Source: Asparagopsis taxiformis
Taxonomy: Eukaryota; Rhodophyta; Florideophyceae; Bonnemaisoniales; Bonnemaisoniaceae
NCBI GenBank assembly: GCA_030407315.1
Contig: JALQPE010002410.1
Location: 1 to 50,157, forward strand
Direction: 5' to 3'
Length of the DNA: 50,157 nt
The notes beneath the pieces were generated by a model. The model was given only the letters and a program-made list of their open reading frames with translations. It did not search any database and had not been told where the DNA came from. Every line of letters starts with the position of its first letter. Position 1 is the stretch's first letter. Made by a program: the position numbers and the translations under genes. Below are positions 29,192 through 41,217 of the stretch, piece after piece.

Positions 29192-32100
29192 ACGGGGAGT
29201 GAGGTGTCGCACTCCCGTCAGGAGGTGGAGCGATTACGCTACTCGGTGGACATCTCACCACAACCACCTCCGCAGGAAAAGGCTGCAACTCCCTCTAGGG
29301 ACCAAAGTCTTTCCCAGACACCAACCCCTTCGGGTTCCCCCACAGGGACTCGAACCTCAAGGCCGAAAGCCTCATGCCTGCTTAAGGCCGCCCATTACGT
29401 AGTAATGGGTTCCATCGGACTCGATCCGTCAATTCTCACGCCCATGCGTATGGTGATGGACACCGGGTCCGGACCATCGGTCATCCATGAAAGGAGCTTA
29501 CCCCAAAATTGGGAACAATTCCAAGTCCCTACGGGGAAAGTTCCGCAACTGGCCGATGCTAACGGCAATCCTCTTCGGATAAAAGGCAAGATAATACTGT
29601 CCTTACAGTTAGGCCACAAGTCCTTTGAGGAAGAATTCTTCGTCGCGCCTAAGTTGGCCGTACCCCTCATCTTGGGAACTGGGGCAATGAATACCCACGT
29701 AGACGCAATTAGGTGCCGGGCCCAACGAATTGATATTCACGACGGCGGGTCGATAGCTATCCTAGTGATGTCGCCTACGCGTAAAACATCCCCCACCCTT
29801 TCGTGCTACGTGGATGCCTCGCGACCCTCTAATGGGATTAACTTAGACCGCCAGCCTCATGGCATTCGATTGTCACAAAGTGTGAATGTTCCTCCGCGGA
29901 GTCAAGTAACAACTACTGTTGTATGCGCCGGTGGCGGCTTGAGTATACTCTCTCCGAGAGATCGGATCCTTCACCGACATCGTGTCTCTATCCCGAATGG
30001 GGTTGCGGAAGTCATCCCGCGACAGGAATTCCTGACTATATTAACTAACTTCGGTACATCCGACAAGTACCTCCCTAAAGGGACCATTATAGGCTATGCC
30101 CTCCGGGCACCCGAACGGCCAATGCGCCCCATGGCTCTCAGCCGTTCTACCCCTTCCTCCCAAGAGGCCTCCACTATGGTGACTACTCTCCATCAGGAGC
30201 AAGAGGCCGAGGCCACCCAACCATCAAGCTGGAAGCAAGAAGTCTCTCTGGACCACCTTGGTCAAATCCCGTTGAGGGAACGCATCCTTAGCATGCTATC
30301 TCGACACGAGTCTATGTGGGATGGATCCCTAGGGGACATCCGCGCTACGGAACACCGAATCGACATAGTCGAAGGGAGCAAGCCTAGACGGCAACAACCC
30401 TACCGGATGGGACCCGCTCGTCGAGAGATTGCCCGTAAGGAAATAACCAGCATGCTGGAAAAGGGAGTGATCGAACCGTCGACCTCCGAATGGGCTAGCC
30501 CAGTGGTTCTTGTCCCGAAGAAGGATGGTAAATTACGCTTTTGCGTCGACTATAGGGGTCTTAACGACATCACTGTCAATGATGTGTACCCCCTTCCACG
30601 AATGGATGATTGTATTGACTCCCTCGGAGATGCTCAAATATTCACCACATTGGATTGTAATTCTGGCTATTGGCAGATTCCTGTTGCACAGGACGACCGT
30701 GACAAAACGGCATTCACCTCCCACTTGGGGACATATCGCTTCAAGCGTTTGCCTTTTGGCTTAAAGAATGCTCCGGCAACGTTTCAGCGTGCCATCGACA
30801 TTATTCTTAGCAGCGTTCGCTGGCAGACCTGTCTGATTTACTTAGACGATGTGATCGTATTCTCTCGGGACGAGGCCGAACATCTCCACCATGTGGACCA
30901 AGTACTCTCCCTCCTACGGGAAGCAGGTGTCACCCTGAAGTTGACAAAGTGTCATTTCTTCGAAAAGAAGGTTGATTACCTGGGACATGTCGTGATGCCA
31001 GGAAAGCTAGCTGTTGCACAGAACGCCACTTCGGCTATCGCTGACGCGATCTTTCCGCAAACGCCTACGCAAATGCGATCCTTCCTCGGAAGCTGTGGCG
31101 TCTTTCGACGATTCATCAAAGGGTATGCCGCAATTGCGCACCCCTTGAACGAAATGCTGACCAAAGACAGCCTCCCTAAATTCGGGAAAGAACCTCCTAC
31201 CGAGGACCAACGCGCGCGTTCAACGCTCTCAAAGAGGTCATGACCAAGCCGCCGATACTGGCTCTACCCAAGTTGGGTCAACCCTACACCGTAGACACGG
31301 ACGCTTCCGCATACCAAATAGGATGCGCTCTGCTTCAGCAGCAAGGGGAAGAGAACGATCTCAAGCCAATTGGCTATTGGTCGCGGACCTTGACTAAACC
31401 TGAAAGAGGTTACTCCCCTACGGAGCGTGAATGTCTAGCCGTCGTATGGGCTGTCACTATCCTACGTCCATACTTGGAGCAAACAAAGTTTGTAGTCCGG
31501 ACGGACCATAACGCGCTGCGTTGGCTCATGAATATCAACGACCCTTCAGGGAGACTATGCCGTTGGCGCCTCCGACTTGCGGAATTTGACTATCAAATAG
31601 TCTACCGACCCGGCCGGGTTCACCAACTACCAGACGCCCTTTCGCGTGTTGAAACTAACGGCGAGACGCCCGTCACTATTGACGATGAAATACCAACTCT
31701 GTTGGCCACGCACGCACCGCAAGGTGAAACATCCTTGGATGATGACACTGATGTTTGGTTCTACGACCTTTCTCTAGCAAGAGACCACGCCAGGAGGCGC
31801 CTAATCGCAACGGTACACCCGTCTTAACAACTCATCCGCAAACGGAAAACTACTGCCCGATAACTCTCCAAGAGTGGCTCGAAGAGCAACGAACAGACGA
31901 CTTCTGTCAACAGGCCCTGGCCTCGCAGAAGTCTGACTCTCTCTTCTTCGAAGATGAAGACGGTGTCCTTTGTAGGAAGTCCAAATTGGACGGGTCATCC
32001 CAGATTGTGGTACCCAAAGCCTTACGGCAACGTCTATTGACGATGTGCCACCACGGCATCTTGGCAGGACATCCTGGTCAGAATCGCATGTACGACACGA

Positions 32101-34199
32101 TGCGCCTATCTTATTATTGGCCTGCAATGGCTGCGGACATAACCGGAACGGTTGAACGCTGTTCAGCGTGTGCGAGAAACCGATTACGGTTGCGCAAACA
32201 TGCGAGTACCCTCCAGCTGTTCCCAGCTACCACACCATTGGATGACGTTGCAATTGACCTCCTCGGTCCTCTACCTCGTACCAAGAAGGTAACGTGCACC
32301 TACTGGTGATTTCATGTCGCTTCTCCAAGCTCACCCAAGTGGTGCCCCTGCGAAGCATTACGGCTTACCATGTGGCAGTAGCCTTTTGTACACATTGGGT
32401 GTTTAAGTATGGTCCTCCACGGACATTACTATCCGATAACGGTCCGCAATTTGCGTCGAAGTTCTTCCAGGCTGTCTGCCTCCAGTTAGGAACGAAGAAC
32501 GTCTTCACGACGGCATACCATCCCCAGACAAATGGGCAAGTCGAACGGTATAACCGTACTCTATTGAGCATGCTACGTAATTACGTTAATGATAACCAGG
32601 ACGACTGGGATGTCTACGCATCAGCGTTAACCTATGCGTACAACACGCACGTGCATCGCACAACGGGAACTACACCCTTCGACCTAATCCTAAGCCGACC
32701 TCCACCGCCATATGCGACACACCATTCGGTGAAAAGGAGGGCAACGCCAGACGCGTTCACGAAGCAAGACTTCTTACGCCGTATTACGGATACCATTGAT
32801 ATGGCAGGTAAACGCCTTCACAGCGCGCAAGCACGCTACAAGCGTAACTTCGACCGGTCAATCCGGAAGTCTAAACGACTCATCACTACCGATGATTACG
32901 TTTATCTGGATAATCCAGAAGTCCGTGAACGGAACAAGCTAACTCCAATAGCTCAAGGTCCCTATAGGGTTATCCGTGCCGGACGGCGAACGGTTTACAT
33001 CGACCGCGATGGTATCACCGAAAAGGTTAGTCTCGATAGAGTTGCACTCGCTCCGCGACCAACCGAGGAACCAACCTTGCCACCTAGGCCACAGTCCGCT
33101 AACGCACAAGCGTCACCATCAGGTGCAGACGCCCTCGCGCCGAATACACAACCACGCCAACCGCCGGGCGACGGCCAACAATACGCGCCAAACGAATCAC
33201 TTCCGCCAACTCCTAATCAGGAATACCCCTTCAGGGATCAACCATCGTCTCCACGACAACCTACAATTAGGATAACACCTGAAGGTAGTGGTTTGGGACA
33301 AACCACCCTTCAGGAGGGGGCCCCCGACGCTGTGCGCGTAAGCAAAAATTTCGCAACTCCCTCTCGGGATGAACCTTGTAGTCTTTCACCCTTCGGTAAC
33401 TCACCCACAATTGGGAACGACGCACACGACCCAAGTCGTTCACCCACACAGCCGGTAACTACCAACCGCAATCGCACACAATTGCGAAGAAGTCAACAAA
33501 GACGCCATGACAACTCTGCCAATGCAGACCAAGACCAAGACGTCAACCCAGACCGGGCTCTTACATCGCACAAGCGAACGTTGCGACAAGACACGACAAA
33601 TGTCGACGCTGCTGAAGCCGCCCGAAGACGTTCAAACCGCACAATTGCGACGAGAGGACAACCATCCAGGTCACGCGTACAGACGCCGAGTTCTCAACGG
33701 GACGCGAACCCTCCATCGGGAGCCGAACTTCGCATAGCGAACCAAGCAAGTCAAGCACCCGCCCATTTGGCAAAACCCAAACCGGGTCGACACACTCGCT
33801 CAAGCGCGAAGAAGAAGAGCCACGGCAAACCCCGTAAGGTCTTTGGAAGCCACCCCCAATGGGGAACAAGAGAAAGCGCCACAGGGCACGCAGCCGAACT
33901 CGGAACGAGTAGCTCTCCCTGAAGGGACGAAGGAAACCCCAGAGGGAAGTAGCGACGCCGAACGCGCAACCTCAGAGGAGGAATATCCCATCGATGATCT
34001 CCTAGATTACGTCACTGACGACGACGGGGAACAATGGTTCCTGGTGAAGTGGTATGGCTACCGAAAGCCGACATGGACGCAACGCGCGAACGTCCCCCCT
34101 GAATGGGCATCAAGGTACTTCCGTCGAAGACAACACCGCGAAGGTGACAGGCAACCACGCCGAGCGCGCACGCGCAAACCCAAGAGAGGGAAGAAGTAG
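29189..34199 (+). pseudogene. pol: B2 pol with four small deletions
   Basis: Same domains as in B1: protease (DTGSG near 29459), RT with YLDD at 30839-30850, RNase H, HHCC and D-D-E integrase, and a C-terminal chromodomain near 33990-34140. The first frame, 684 codons, covers protease and all of RT. Compared with B1, one base is missing near 31211, 31792 and 32289 and two near 33812. These split the remainder into frames 31240-31827, 31755-32309, 32294-33922 and 33843-34199. None of these lesions is shared with B1. RT without RNase H or integrase in one chain is unlikely to be fully functional. Confidence 0.92.
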
Positions 34200-34506
34200 A
34201 ATAACCCCACAGGGATAAGAACCTAACAAGGTACCCACTGGGTGGAGCTACCAAACCTCGGAGGGTCAAGCCAAAAAGGGCGCACTTTATCACCGCCAAC
34301 CGGAGCCACTGTGGAAATTAAGATTTCAGGAAATGAAAAAATTGACAAAAAAAGGGTTTCAACAAACAAATCCGCACGTCAGCGTGATGATGCATCTTTA
34401 ATGTACCTCAGAGGTGCCTCAGGACTACCTGATGAACAATGGCGCAACGCAAAAGCGTGTTCAAACTACCGTTAGAGGTTATTCTCCCAAAGGCAATTGC
34501 CAGTCC
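34200..34506. other. Spacer between the convergent B2 pol and antisense ORF
   Basis: About 300 bp where two opposed reading frames end. It is nearly identical to B1 up to the deletion point at 34468. I see no gene. Transcripts from the two strands could overlap here. Confidence 0.6.
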
Positions 34507-37500
34507 TTAGCGACGATAATGGCTAGAAGGCCGAGGCCGATGAGAGGCAGACGGTGCCGTAGGGGCAGGAGCGCGTACATTCGTCGAAGGACGAGGATGG
34601 CGGGGTGCAACCCTTGCGAAGGTAGGATTACGACGCAAACCGCGTTGCGGAACTGCACTAGAACCCCGACGACGGGCAGGCACAGGGCCATGCGAAGACG
34701 CAACCGCAGAGGCGGATAACCCAACTGCTGGGATGGACGCGGGAGGCGGAGAAACATCTGGCGACTCAGGCGACCCTAACCGGGCATCAAGACGCGCAAG
34801 TAAAGGATTACTAGCATCCGCAGCACCCACGGGGGAATGAAGACGAGTACGCACGTTGCGTTCGGGAAGACCCTCATCGGGAGACCTAGCGCGACGACGC
34901 GAGTAACCAGGCTGAACGGCCTCCTCGCCACCCTCTTCGGGAATAACTGCTTGCTGCAGTAGACGCCTGGCGTCCTCCAACTCACCTTCTAATTCCCCAA
35001 CCCGGGTTCGCAATTCTGCTGCCTCCAGGCGTGCGGCCTCAACCTCCCTATCCGCTGTGCGGCGACGCTCTCGGGCGATGTTACGCTGTTCGCGTCCTTG
35101 CTTATAGCGAGCAGCTAACGTGATGCACGACAATGCGAGTCCATCCAACGCGGATCTTACGATGTAACGCCCATTGGCAGAGGCAAAAATGGAAGCCACC
35201 GTACCATCCCCGAGATCATCGGCCAACCGCCGCACATGCGGAATCGATAGCAATTCGCGACTCGACAATTCCCCACGTAGGATATCAACAGCAGGAGGCT
35301 GACGCGTGACTACATCATCACCGTTCACGGATGGCTCAGAGCCTTGGTCGGATGTCAGAAGCGCCTCCATGGCGGGACCCACTTGGGATGAAGGGGCAGC
35401 TGTAGGCTGAGGGGTTGGCGCGGTAGGCGCGACGGTCATCGGGACCTGACTTTCGTACAAGTCATCAGCACCACTGGGTGGTAAGGAAGCAACAGGAGCG
35501 AAGCTCCGTCCTGCGTAAGGCGAACGCCCAGCTGGGCCTCCCGCCTCGGCGGCCGTCCACCACGGACGCGGCACAAATGCCTCGCCAACAGGCTGATATT
35601 TGTAAGAGTCGGGGTGACCGTCGGAATACCTGTCAGGCTCCACGCCGTAATACCCATCTTCGGTGAACTCACCATCTCTGCGATAAGGCGGCAGCTCTGC
35701 GACTGTACCATCTCGATGGTTTAACACGTTAATACGTAACGCCCTCACCGGCAAGTCAACAGTCCTGTAGATAACCACCTTCTCCGGTGCCACTCCCGTG
35801 ATGTTGGTACTGACCAATTCCTGCGGATAATCATCACCCCCAAGGGCCACCTTCAGCAACCGACGCACTACCGAACCAGGTAACTCCCGACTATAGGGGA
35901 CCACGTCCGACACCGGAACCTTCGGGATATCGTACCAAGTACTGCTCACCCTATTGAGGAGTTCCTCCGCCATCACCGGCACAAAGCCCCGCGTCTCGGC
36001 GGTACGAGCCAACTCGATCCCTATAAGGATATCCCTCTCCAACTCGAGGTACGATCGGAACCTGTCCATTCGCCATTCGGGCGCGTCGCGAAGAGCGGAA
36101 TTGTGGAAATACACCAGCGACGGAGGGTCGGCAACGGGCAAACACATCGGTGGAGATGACTTGCCTTCCCAAGTGGGATCATCCCATAGCGGGTCCAAAG
36201 CTTCCCTAGCTACCTTCATGGGTCTAGTGGCCGGCTCAGCAGAGCTACCATGACGGTGCGCGAACACGCGATAATCATTCGCCGTCACCTGACGCCCCAT
36301 CCTTCGGGAAGTAACCCTAGCGTGCAAACGCATATGATGCTCGTAGCTACCCGTATCGGGACGTGGAGGGTACGCAAACCAGCGTGACCGAACCATCGGT
36401 AGATCCGCTACGGAGCCTTGGTACGATCCTTCCTGGAACAAGCGACGATTCATACGTTCGACGTACAGCGCATCTCCGGGATGGAGCAGGAAAGTCCTGT
36501 CGCTGCATAGCGTATGGGGGACACGGAAGTGACGCATAGGGCGACTCGAGGGGAGACGGGCATACGCCGACCAACATTCGTTTTGAACCTGATGGTTTTG
36601 ACCCCGGAGGGAGCTCATGAGAAGCATATCGCGACGTAACTCGCTTCTCGGGCGATCCGTAAAGTCCCTACGAGGGAGTCGCGCAAACGGGTAGTGTTCC
36701 CAAGGAGCGGCGAGCTCACGCCTGAAAGGCAAGGCTTGCGAGTCGAATACCACCAGTTCATCAGCATTGGCTGGGTAGAATTCTCCCATGGAGCGCCAAT
36801 TGGCAGTCGGCTTAGGTGCCCGAGGGGGAGTGTCGTGTGACGGAACAGCTGGTGCTGGAGCAGACGCAACCGCGTAAGGGTCAACCAAGGCGGTGCCCGA
36901 CGGTCTTACGCCTACAGAGGCATCGGCGGCAGCCGCACCAGACCCACTTCGGGTAACTCTGCCAGTAGAGGCATATGGGTCTATGACCTTCTCGACAGGT
37001 TGAGCATTAGCCTTTTCGGCTGCAGCCTTCTCGGCTTCTGCTCGAGCAGCCTCGCGGCGCAATTCTTCTTCCCTACGCTTTCGAGCGTCCGCCAGTATCT
37101 GTTGGTTGCGGCGGCCATAGTCCTCATAGGGATTCGCTGAAGCGTCATGACCAGAAGAGGTACGAGCCGCCGGGGCGGAAGGACGAGAAGTAATCGGACG
37201 CGAACTTGGCGAAGGCCTGACGTTCGGCTGCCTTGTTGGCCTGGGCGTAGCGCCTCCCTCGGCGACGACTTCTATCACCTCCTCGGTGTCGGCCGGCATG
37301 GCTCCCCTTGGGGACGGGCCGGCGGCCTTCGATGACTCACCTTCGCGTGACGGCGGATTAACCGATGACGGTTTGACACTTGCCACTGGGGTGGAAGGCT
37401 TCGGGGAAGCAGGCGATTCAGCCGGAACAGAGTCGCGCTCTTGTGCGCTTGCCCTGGTAGGGGGGACCGTCTCTTCGGAACGCGCTTGCGCACTCACAAC

Positions 37501-37878
37501 CTTGCCAGCAGGCGACGCTGGATCAGCGGTGCCTTTGGCGGCAGTCGAACGCGTTCGCGTTTGCGATTGAGCCGCGGTGGCTGACGGCACGCGTGGCGCT
37601 GAAGTCGACGAAGACTTAGCCGGTGTAGGCGGAACCCCGGTGCGGGAGGAGGAAGCCTGGTGGCGCGTCGTGGGACGGCGAACGCTGGAGCGTGTGGTAG
37701 GACGGTTGGGCGAACCCATATTGTCTCCTTCCTCTTCAGAGGATTCGAATTGAATCGGAGCACGAGGGGTCATCCTAAAAGCCAGTAGAGGCGATGACGG
37801 ACGTTGATAAAAACCCTGAAGCGGGACGAACAAGTGGCCTATTGGCTTAAGTCTCCGGGAGGGAGCTGCGCTATTCAA
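34507..37878 (-). CDS. B2 antisense ORF, unknown 1123-residue protein
   Basis: I do not recognise this protein. It is intact although pol on the other strand has four deletions. The start is either codon 1 or the Met at codon 36 (37773), which begins a better-looking acidic stretch. About residues 45-250 are low complexity, rich in Pro, Ser, Thr and Ala. A charged coiled coil covers about 255-290. Residues about 350-735 look folded, with many Trp, Tyr and Arg. A second coiled coil is at 923-977, followed by a Pro/Ser/Arg tail. It has no RT, integrase, protease or helicase motif. Place and orientation, antisense between pol and the 3' LTR, resemble accessory ORFs known in some plant gypsy elements. 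Confidence 0.75.
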   Translation of the reverse strand: MNSAAPSRRLKPIGHLFVPLQGFYQRPSSPLLAFRMTPRAPIQFESSEEEGDNMGSPNRPTTRSSVRRPTTRHQASSSRTGVPPTPAKSSSTSAPRVPSATAAQSQTRTRSTAAKGTADPASPAGKVVSAQARSEETVPPTRASAQERDSVPAESPASPKPSTPVASVKPSSVNPPSREGESSKAAGPSPRGAMPADTEEVIEVVAEGGATPRPTRQPNVRPSPSSRPITSRPSAPAARTSSGHDASANPYEDYGRRNQQILADARKRREEELRREAARAEAEKAAAEKANAQPVEKVIDPYASTGRVTRSGSGAAAADASVGVRPSGTALVDPYAVASAPAPAVPSHDTPPRAPKPTANWRSMGEFYPANADELVVFDSQALPFRRELAAPWEHYPFARLPRRDFTDRPRSELRRDMLLMSSLRGQNHQVQNECWSAYARLPSSRPMRHFRVPHTLCSDRTFLLHPGDALYVERMNRRLFQEGSYQGSVADLPMVRSRWFAYPPRPDTGSYEHHMRLHARVTSRRMGRQVTANDYRVFAHRHGSSAEPATRPMKVAREALDPLWDDPTWEGKSSPPMCLPVADPPSLVYFHNSALRDAPEWRMDRFRSYLELERDILIGIELARTAETRGFVPVMAEELLNRVSSTWYDIPKVPVSDVVPYSRELPGSVVRRLLKVALGGDDYPQELVSTNITGVAPEKVVIYRTVDLPVRALRINVLNHRDGTVAELPPYRRDGEFTEDGYYGVEPDRYSDGHPDSYKYQPVGEAFVPRPWWTAAEAGGPAGRSPYAGRSFAPVASLPPSGADDLYESQVPMTVAPTAPTPQPTAAPSSQVGPAMEALLTSDQGSEPSVNGDDVVTRQPPAVDILRGELSSRELLSIPHVRRLADDLGDGTVASIFASANGRYIVRSALDGLALSCITLAARYKQGREQRNIARERRRTADREVEAARLEAAELRTRVGELEGELEDARRLLQQAVIPEEGGEEAVQPGYSRRRARSPDEGLPERNVRTRLHSPVGAADASNPLLARLDARLGSPESPDVSPPPASIPAVGLSASAVASSHGPVPARRRGSSAVPQRGLRRNPTFARVAPRHPRPSTNVRAPAPTAPSASHRPRPSSHYRR

Positions 37879-38261
37879 CCCAGGAAGGGGGATCGCGAGG
37901 CAATGGGCCGAAACGGCGAATGCAAGCCTCGAATTGGCACCGCTCGTGCGATCACGCGGCTAATTATTTAGCAGATGGACGCAAAAACCCTTTGAGGGAT
38001 AATGGAAAGGACGCGAATGCGTGGACGCAGTTGGACACCGAAGGGGTGAATACGCTGTGTTGCGTTAGGGCGATGATGGACCTGAAACAGGTATTGATTC
38101 CAATAGGAAACGGTCGGGCGGAACTCGGGAAGAGTCGGATGGACAACACATTTAGTGTGCACGCGCCGCGCGCGGGAAAATTTTGAATTGCACAATGCAA
38201 CGGCCACAGCCAAAAATTGTAATTTTATTTGATCAAATTTTGTCGGGACGACAAATCTCTC
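37879..38261. other. Upstream region of the B2 antisense ORF, up to the polypurine tract
   Basis: About 380 bp, nearly identical to 26110-26492 in B1. It should hold the antisense promoter if there is one. A perfect 6-bp hairpin TTGTCG-GGA-CGACAA (38240-38254) lies just before the polypurine tract. Confidence 0.5.
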
Positions 38262-38270
38262 AGGAGGGGG
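38262..38270 (+). promoter_or_regulatory. Polypurine tract, B2
   Basis: AGGAGGGGG three bases before LTR3, identical in sequence and position to the tract before LTR2. Confidence 0.75.
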
Positions 38271-38273
38271 CCG

Positions 38274-38956
38274 TGTCGTACCGCCTGGCGGTCCTCGCTG
38301 ATCGAGCCGTGTCGCTTCCCTATTGGGTACCCACTTACGGGATGTGCCAATCAGAAGGCACCAGCCAACTGGCGTGTTTCCTATACTTAGGACCAGCTAA
38401 GGCTGACAAATAACCCCACCCGGGCCTATCGGCCCCGGCCAAGACCCCACAAGGGGCAAATTTTAACTTAGGCTGATCAGCCATACATTACAATGTAAGC
38501 CTATTGGCAATGACCTCGCGGGTAGGCGAGCGCCAGTAATTGGGTTCTGATTGGTCACTAACTGGATATTTATTCCTAACCACTAACCCTAGCTTACAGT
38601 AGACTTAGTATAAAACGGCCACTGGAATAGCCAGTAGGCACGGTTTCTAGAGTAACGTAAACTCAAGTGGAATTACGACCCACAGGAACAGTGTTCGCAT
38701 ACCTATTGTTCAACCCCTCTCCGGGAAAACCTTAGGGTTAGCCAACAGCTCGACGGATTACGTCATCTTGCTCCATTAATACGCATCTCGCGTGAGCGCT
38801 ATAATCGCACAACCCCCTCCGGGTAGCGATCCCTTCTCTCTCACGAGACTACCCGCCGGGTACCTATAAGGTTCATCTGCTCTACCGCTTCCTCTACCGA
38901 GGCTCGGGACACCTGTCGGGTGGTTTGCCGCTCTAGCGGATTTTCTACCTGCTACA
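38274..38956 (+). repeat. B array LTR3
   Basis: 683 bp, the outer 3' LTR. It differs from LTR1 only at 38604 (C for T) and from LTR2 only at 38887 (G for A). The duplicated cgtat follows directly. Confidence 0.95.
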
Positions 38957-38961
38957 CGTAT
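38957..38961. repeat. Target-site duplication of the B array, right copy
   Basis: It is the second copy of cgtat, matching 15913-15917, inside the integrase frame of element C. Confidence 0.9.
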
Positions 38962-40129
38962 CGCCGACAATAAGTACGGTTGTACCTCTCCACCTGACCA
39001 TTGGTCTGTGGGTGGTAAGTTGTCGTGAAGAGATTCTCTACTCCAAGTATGCGACATACATGTTGGAAGAAACGGACGTAAACTGCTTCCCCATTATCGG
39101 ACAATAACCAAACTGGTGGTCCATATGCCATAACCCAATGGGTGACGAATGCTTTGGCGACCGCTTCGGCAGTGATGGTCTTCATTGGGACTGTCCTTAC
39201 CACTTGGAAAAGCGGTCGGATATTACCAGAAGGAAGCGGTTACCGCGTGGTGTCTTGATCAACTCACCCAATAGGTCAATGGCCACGAACTCCAACGGGG
39301 AGGAAGCGGGGAACAAACGCAGTTCCTTTTGGTGTTGGCGAAGGCGCACTCGATTGCGTGCACACTGAACACAATTCTTGGATACTGCATAGCAGTCAAC
39401 AGCCATGGAGGGCCAATAGAAGTTCCTTCGCAAATACTGATACAGTCTTCGTCCACCGGGATGCCCGGACATCTTGCTGTAGTGTGCAATGCGTAACACG
39501 CGTGGCTGCAGCGAAGTCGGTACGACGATCTGTTGTTCACCCGAGGCGGTTCGCAGGAGGATACCTTCATCGTCATCCATGAAGGGCCGTTGGTTGACGT
39601 CACCTTGCACCATCTTTGCTCGGATATCTGTGCATAATGCATCGCGTTGCTGTTCCAGGAGGATCTCCGAATGAGTGATAGGGGTCAAGGCCGGTTCGGC
39701 GATACCCTCGGAGGCCAAGAGAAGCTTGTCGGAGAACTCATACTCGTCAAGTATGTCCGAGATCGAGAGTTCTTCTTCGTCAGCCGGTTCGGCAAGGGAT
39801 ACGCAAGGGTCCGTGGTGAAGCATGGGATCTCATCGTCGATGGGAGATATAGTCTCGCTGAATGTCTTCAGCCTTGACAAAGCATCGGCTTGGGTGTTCT
39901 TGAGCCCCTTCTTGTAATGGATCTCGAAGTCGAACTCACTGAGGCGAAGCCTCCACCGCATGAGTCGACCGGAAGGTTCGGATATTCCCATGAGCCATCT
40001 AAGGGATGCATGGTCGGAGTGCACGGCAAATTTCACTCCTTGTAAGTATGGGCGCAAGGTCTGCAGTGCCCATACAACAGAAAGGCACTCCTTTTCCGAT
40101 GTTGAGTAATTGCGTTCCGCAGAGTTCAA
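38962..40129 (-). pseudogene. Element C RNase H and integrase core, frameshifted
   Basis: The frame 39197-40129 holds the RNase H remainder (ERNYSTSEKECLSVVWAL, a catalytic Glu) and the HHCC integrase finger (H and H in AHYSKMSGH, C-x2-C in CVQC), then the first catalytic Asp (FVAIDLLGEL). The frame 38952-39203 carries on with the second Asp (LLSDNGE) and the Glu in NGQVERYNRT. A base change splits the two near 39200, and one base appears lost near 38975 next to the B insertion. The downstream integrase is at 14883-15912. Confidence 0.88.
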
Positions 40130-41217
40130 TGAACGAGACCAGAACTCAATGGGCTTTCGATCACCCTCTGGGTATTCCTGAAACAGGACGGCACCAATCT
40201 GGTGATCACTTGCGTCTGTGTCGATGGAGAGTGGGAGACCAAGCGTGGTAAAGCGAGCACAGGTGGTGATAGGATAGCCTGGACCAGGTTTGCGAAGGCT
40301 GCTGATTCAGCTTTACCGAACGGTTCCAGCTTAGTGGGCATGCCTTTCTTCAGTAAGGCGTTGAGTGGTCCAGCGATGCGAGCAAAGTTAGGGACGAACC
40401 GTCGGTAAACATTGCAAAGGCCGAGGAAGGACCTAAGCTCAGTCAGAGTGGTCGGATGCTGGACATCTCGAAGGCTCTTCGTATGGGTCTCGTTGATGGT
40501 GAGCCTACCAGGCTTGATTACATGTCCAAGGTATTTCACCGTATCGGTACACCACTCACACTTCCTTAGCTTGAGGGAGATGCCGGAACGGCGTAGGGTA
40601 CCGAGTATCTTGTCGACATCCTTTATGTGTGTGTCAAAGTCCTTCGAGAAGATGATGATGTCATCGAGGTATACCAAACATGTACGCCATGCGTACCGAT
40701 TGAGGAGTATGTCCAATGTTCTCTGGAACGTCGCAGGTGCATTCATAAGCCCGAAGGGCATTCGCTTAAAGCGGTATGTGCCTGCGTGGCTTGTGAAGGT
40801 TGTCTTGTCGCGATCCGCGGCCGCGACGGGTATCTGCCAGTATCCCCAGTTGGCATCCAGCGTGGAGAATATAGTGGCCTCTCCCAGGGAGTCGATGCAG
40901 TCATCCATCCTTGGGAGGGGGTAAGTACTTCGGACTGTCATGGAGTTCAGCTTCCTGTAGTCAACACAGCATCGATACGATCCGTCGGCCTTCGGGGCGA
41001 TCACCACGGGTGAATCCCACTCTGTTTCTGCGGGTTCAATGACATCGGCGTCAATCATCCTTGCAATTTCTTCTTCGACGAACCGTCGGCCTTGAGGACC
41101 GGTACGGTATGGGCGCTGCATAGAAGGCTGTGATCCAGGCTTGAGTTCGATTCGGTGATCCACCGCGTTGATCTTCCCAAGCTTCCCGTCCCAGAGCTCA
41201 TCATACTTGGTCAACAT
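40126..41217 (-). pseudogene. Element C reverse transcriptase
   Basis: A 363-codon open stretch with all the central RT blocks: YRCCVDYRKLNSMTV, a catalytic Asp in FSTLDANWGYWQIPV, MPFGLMNAPATFQRTLD and VYLDDIIIFSKD, then the thumb and the start of RNase H. It is open by itself, but joins protease upstream and RNase H downstream only through frame changes, near 40126 and upstream of 41217. Similarity to the B RT is clear but far from identical, so C is a separate family. Confidence 0.9.

Larger units (their letters stand above)
15918..38956 (+). mobile_element. Tandem chromodomain gypsy array B1-B2 with three LTRs
   Basis: The order is LTR1 (15918-16600), internal B1 (16601-26504), LTR2 (26505-27187), internal B2 (27188-38273), LTR3 (38274-38956). 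All LTRs are 683 bp and differ at only two sites (16248/26835/38604 and 16531/27118/38887). B1 is about 1.18 kb shorter because of one deletion in the antisense ORF. Each internal region holds gag1, gag2, pol with chromodomain, and an antisense ORF. The array interrupts the integrase of element C. Unequal exchange between LTRs, or insertion of joined DNA, could produce it; an assembly duplication must also be considered, although B1 and B2 differ at many sites. Confidence 0.93.
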
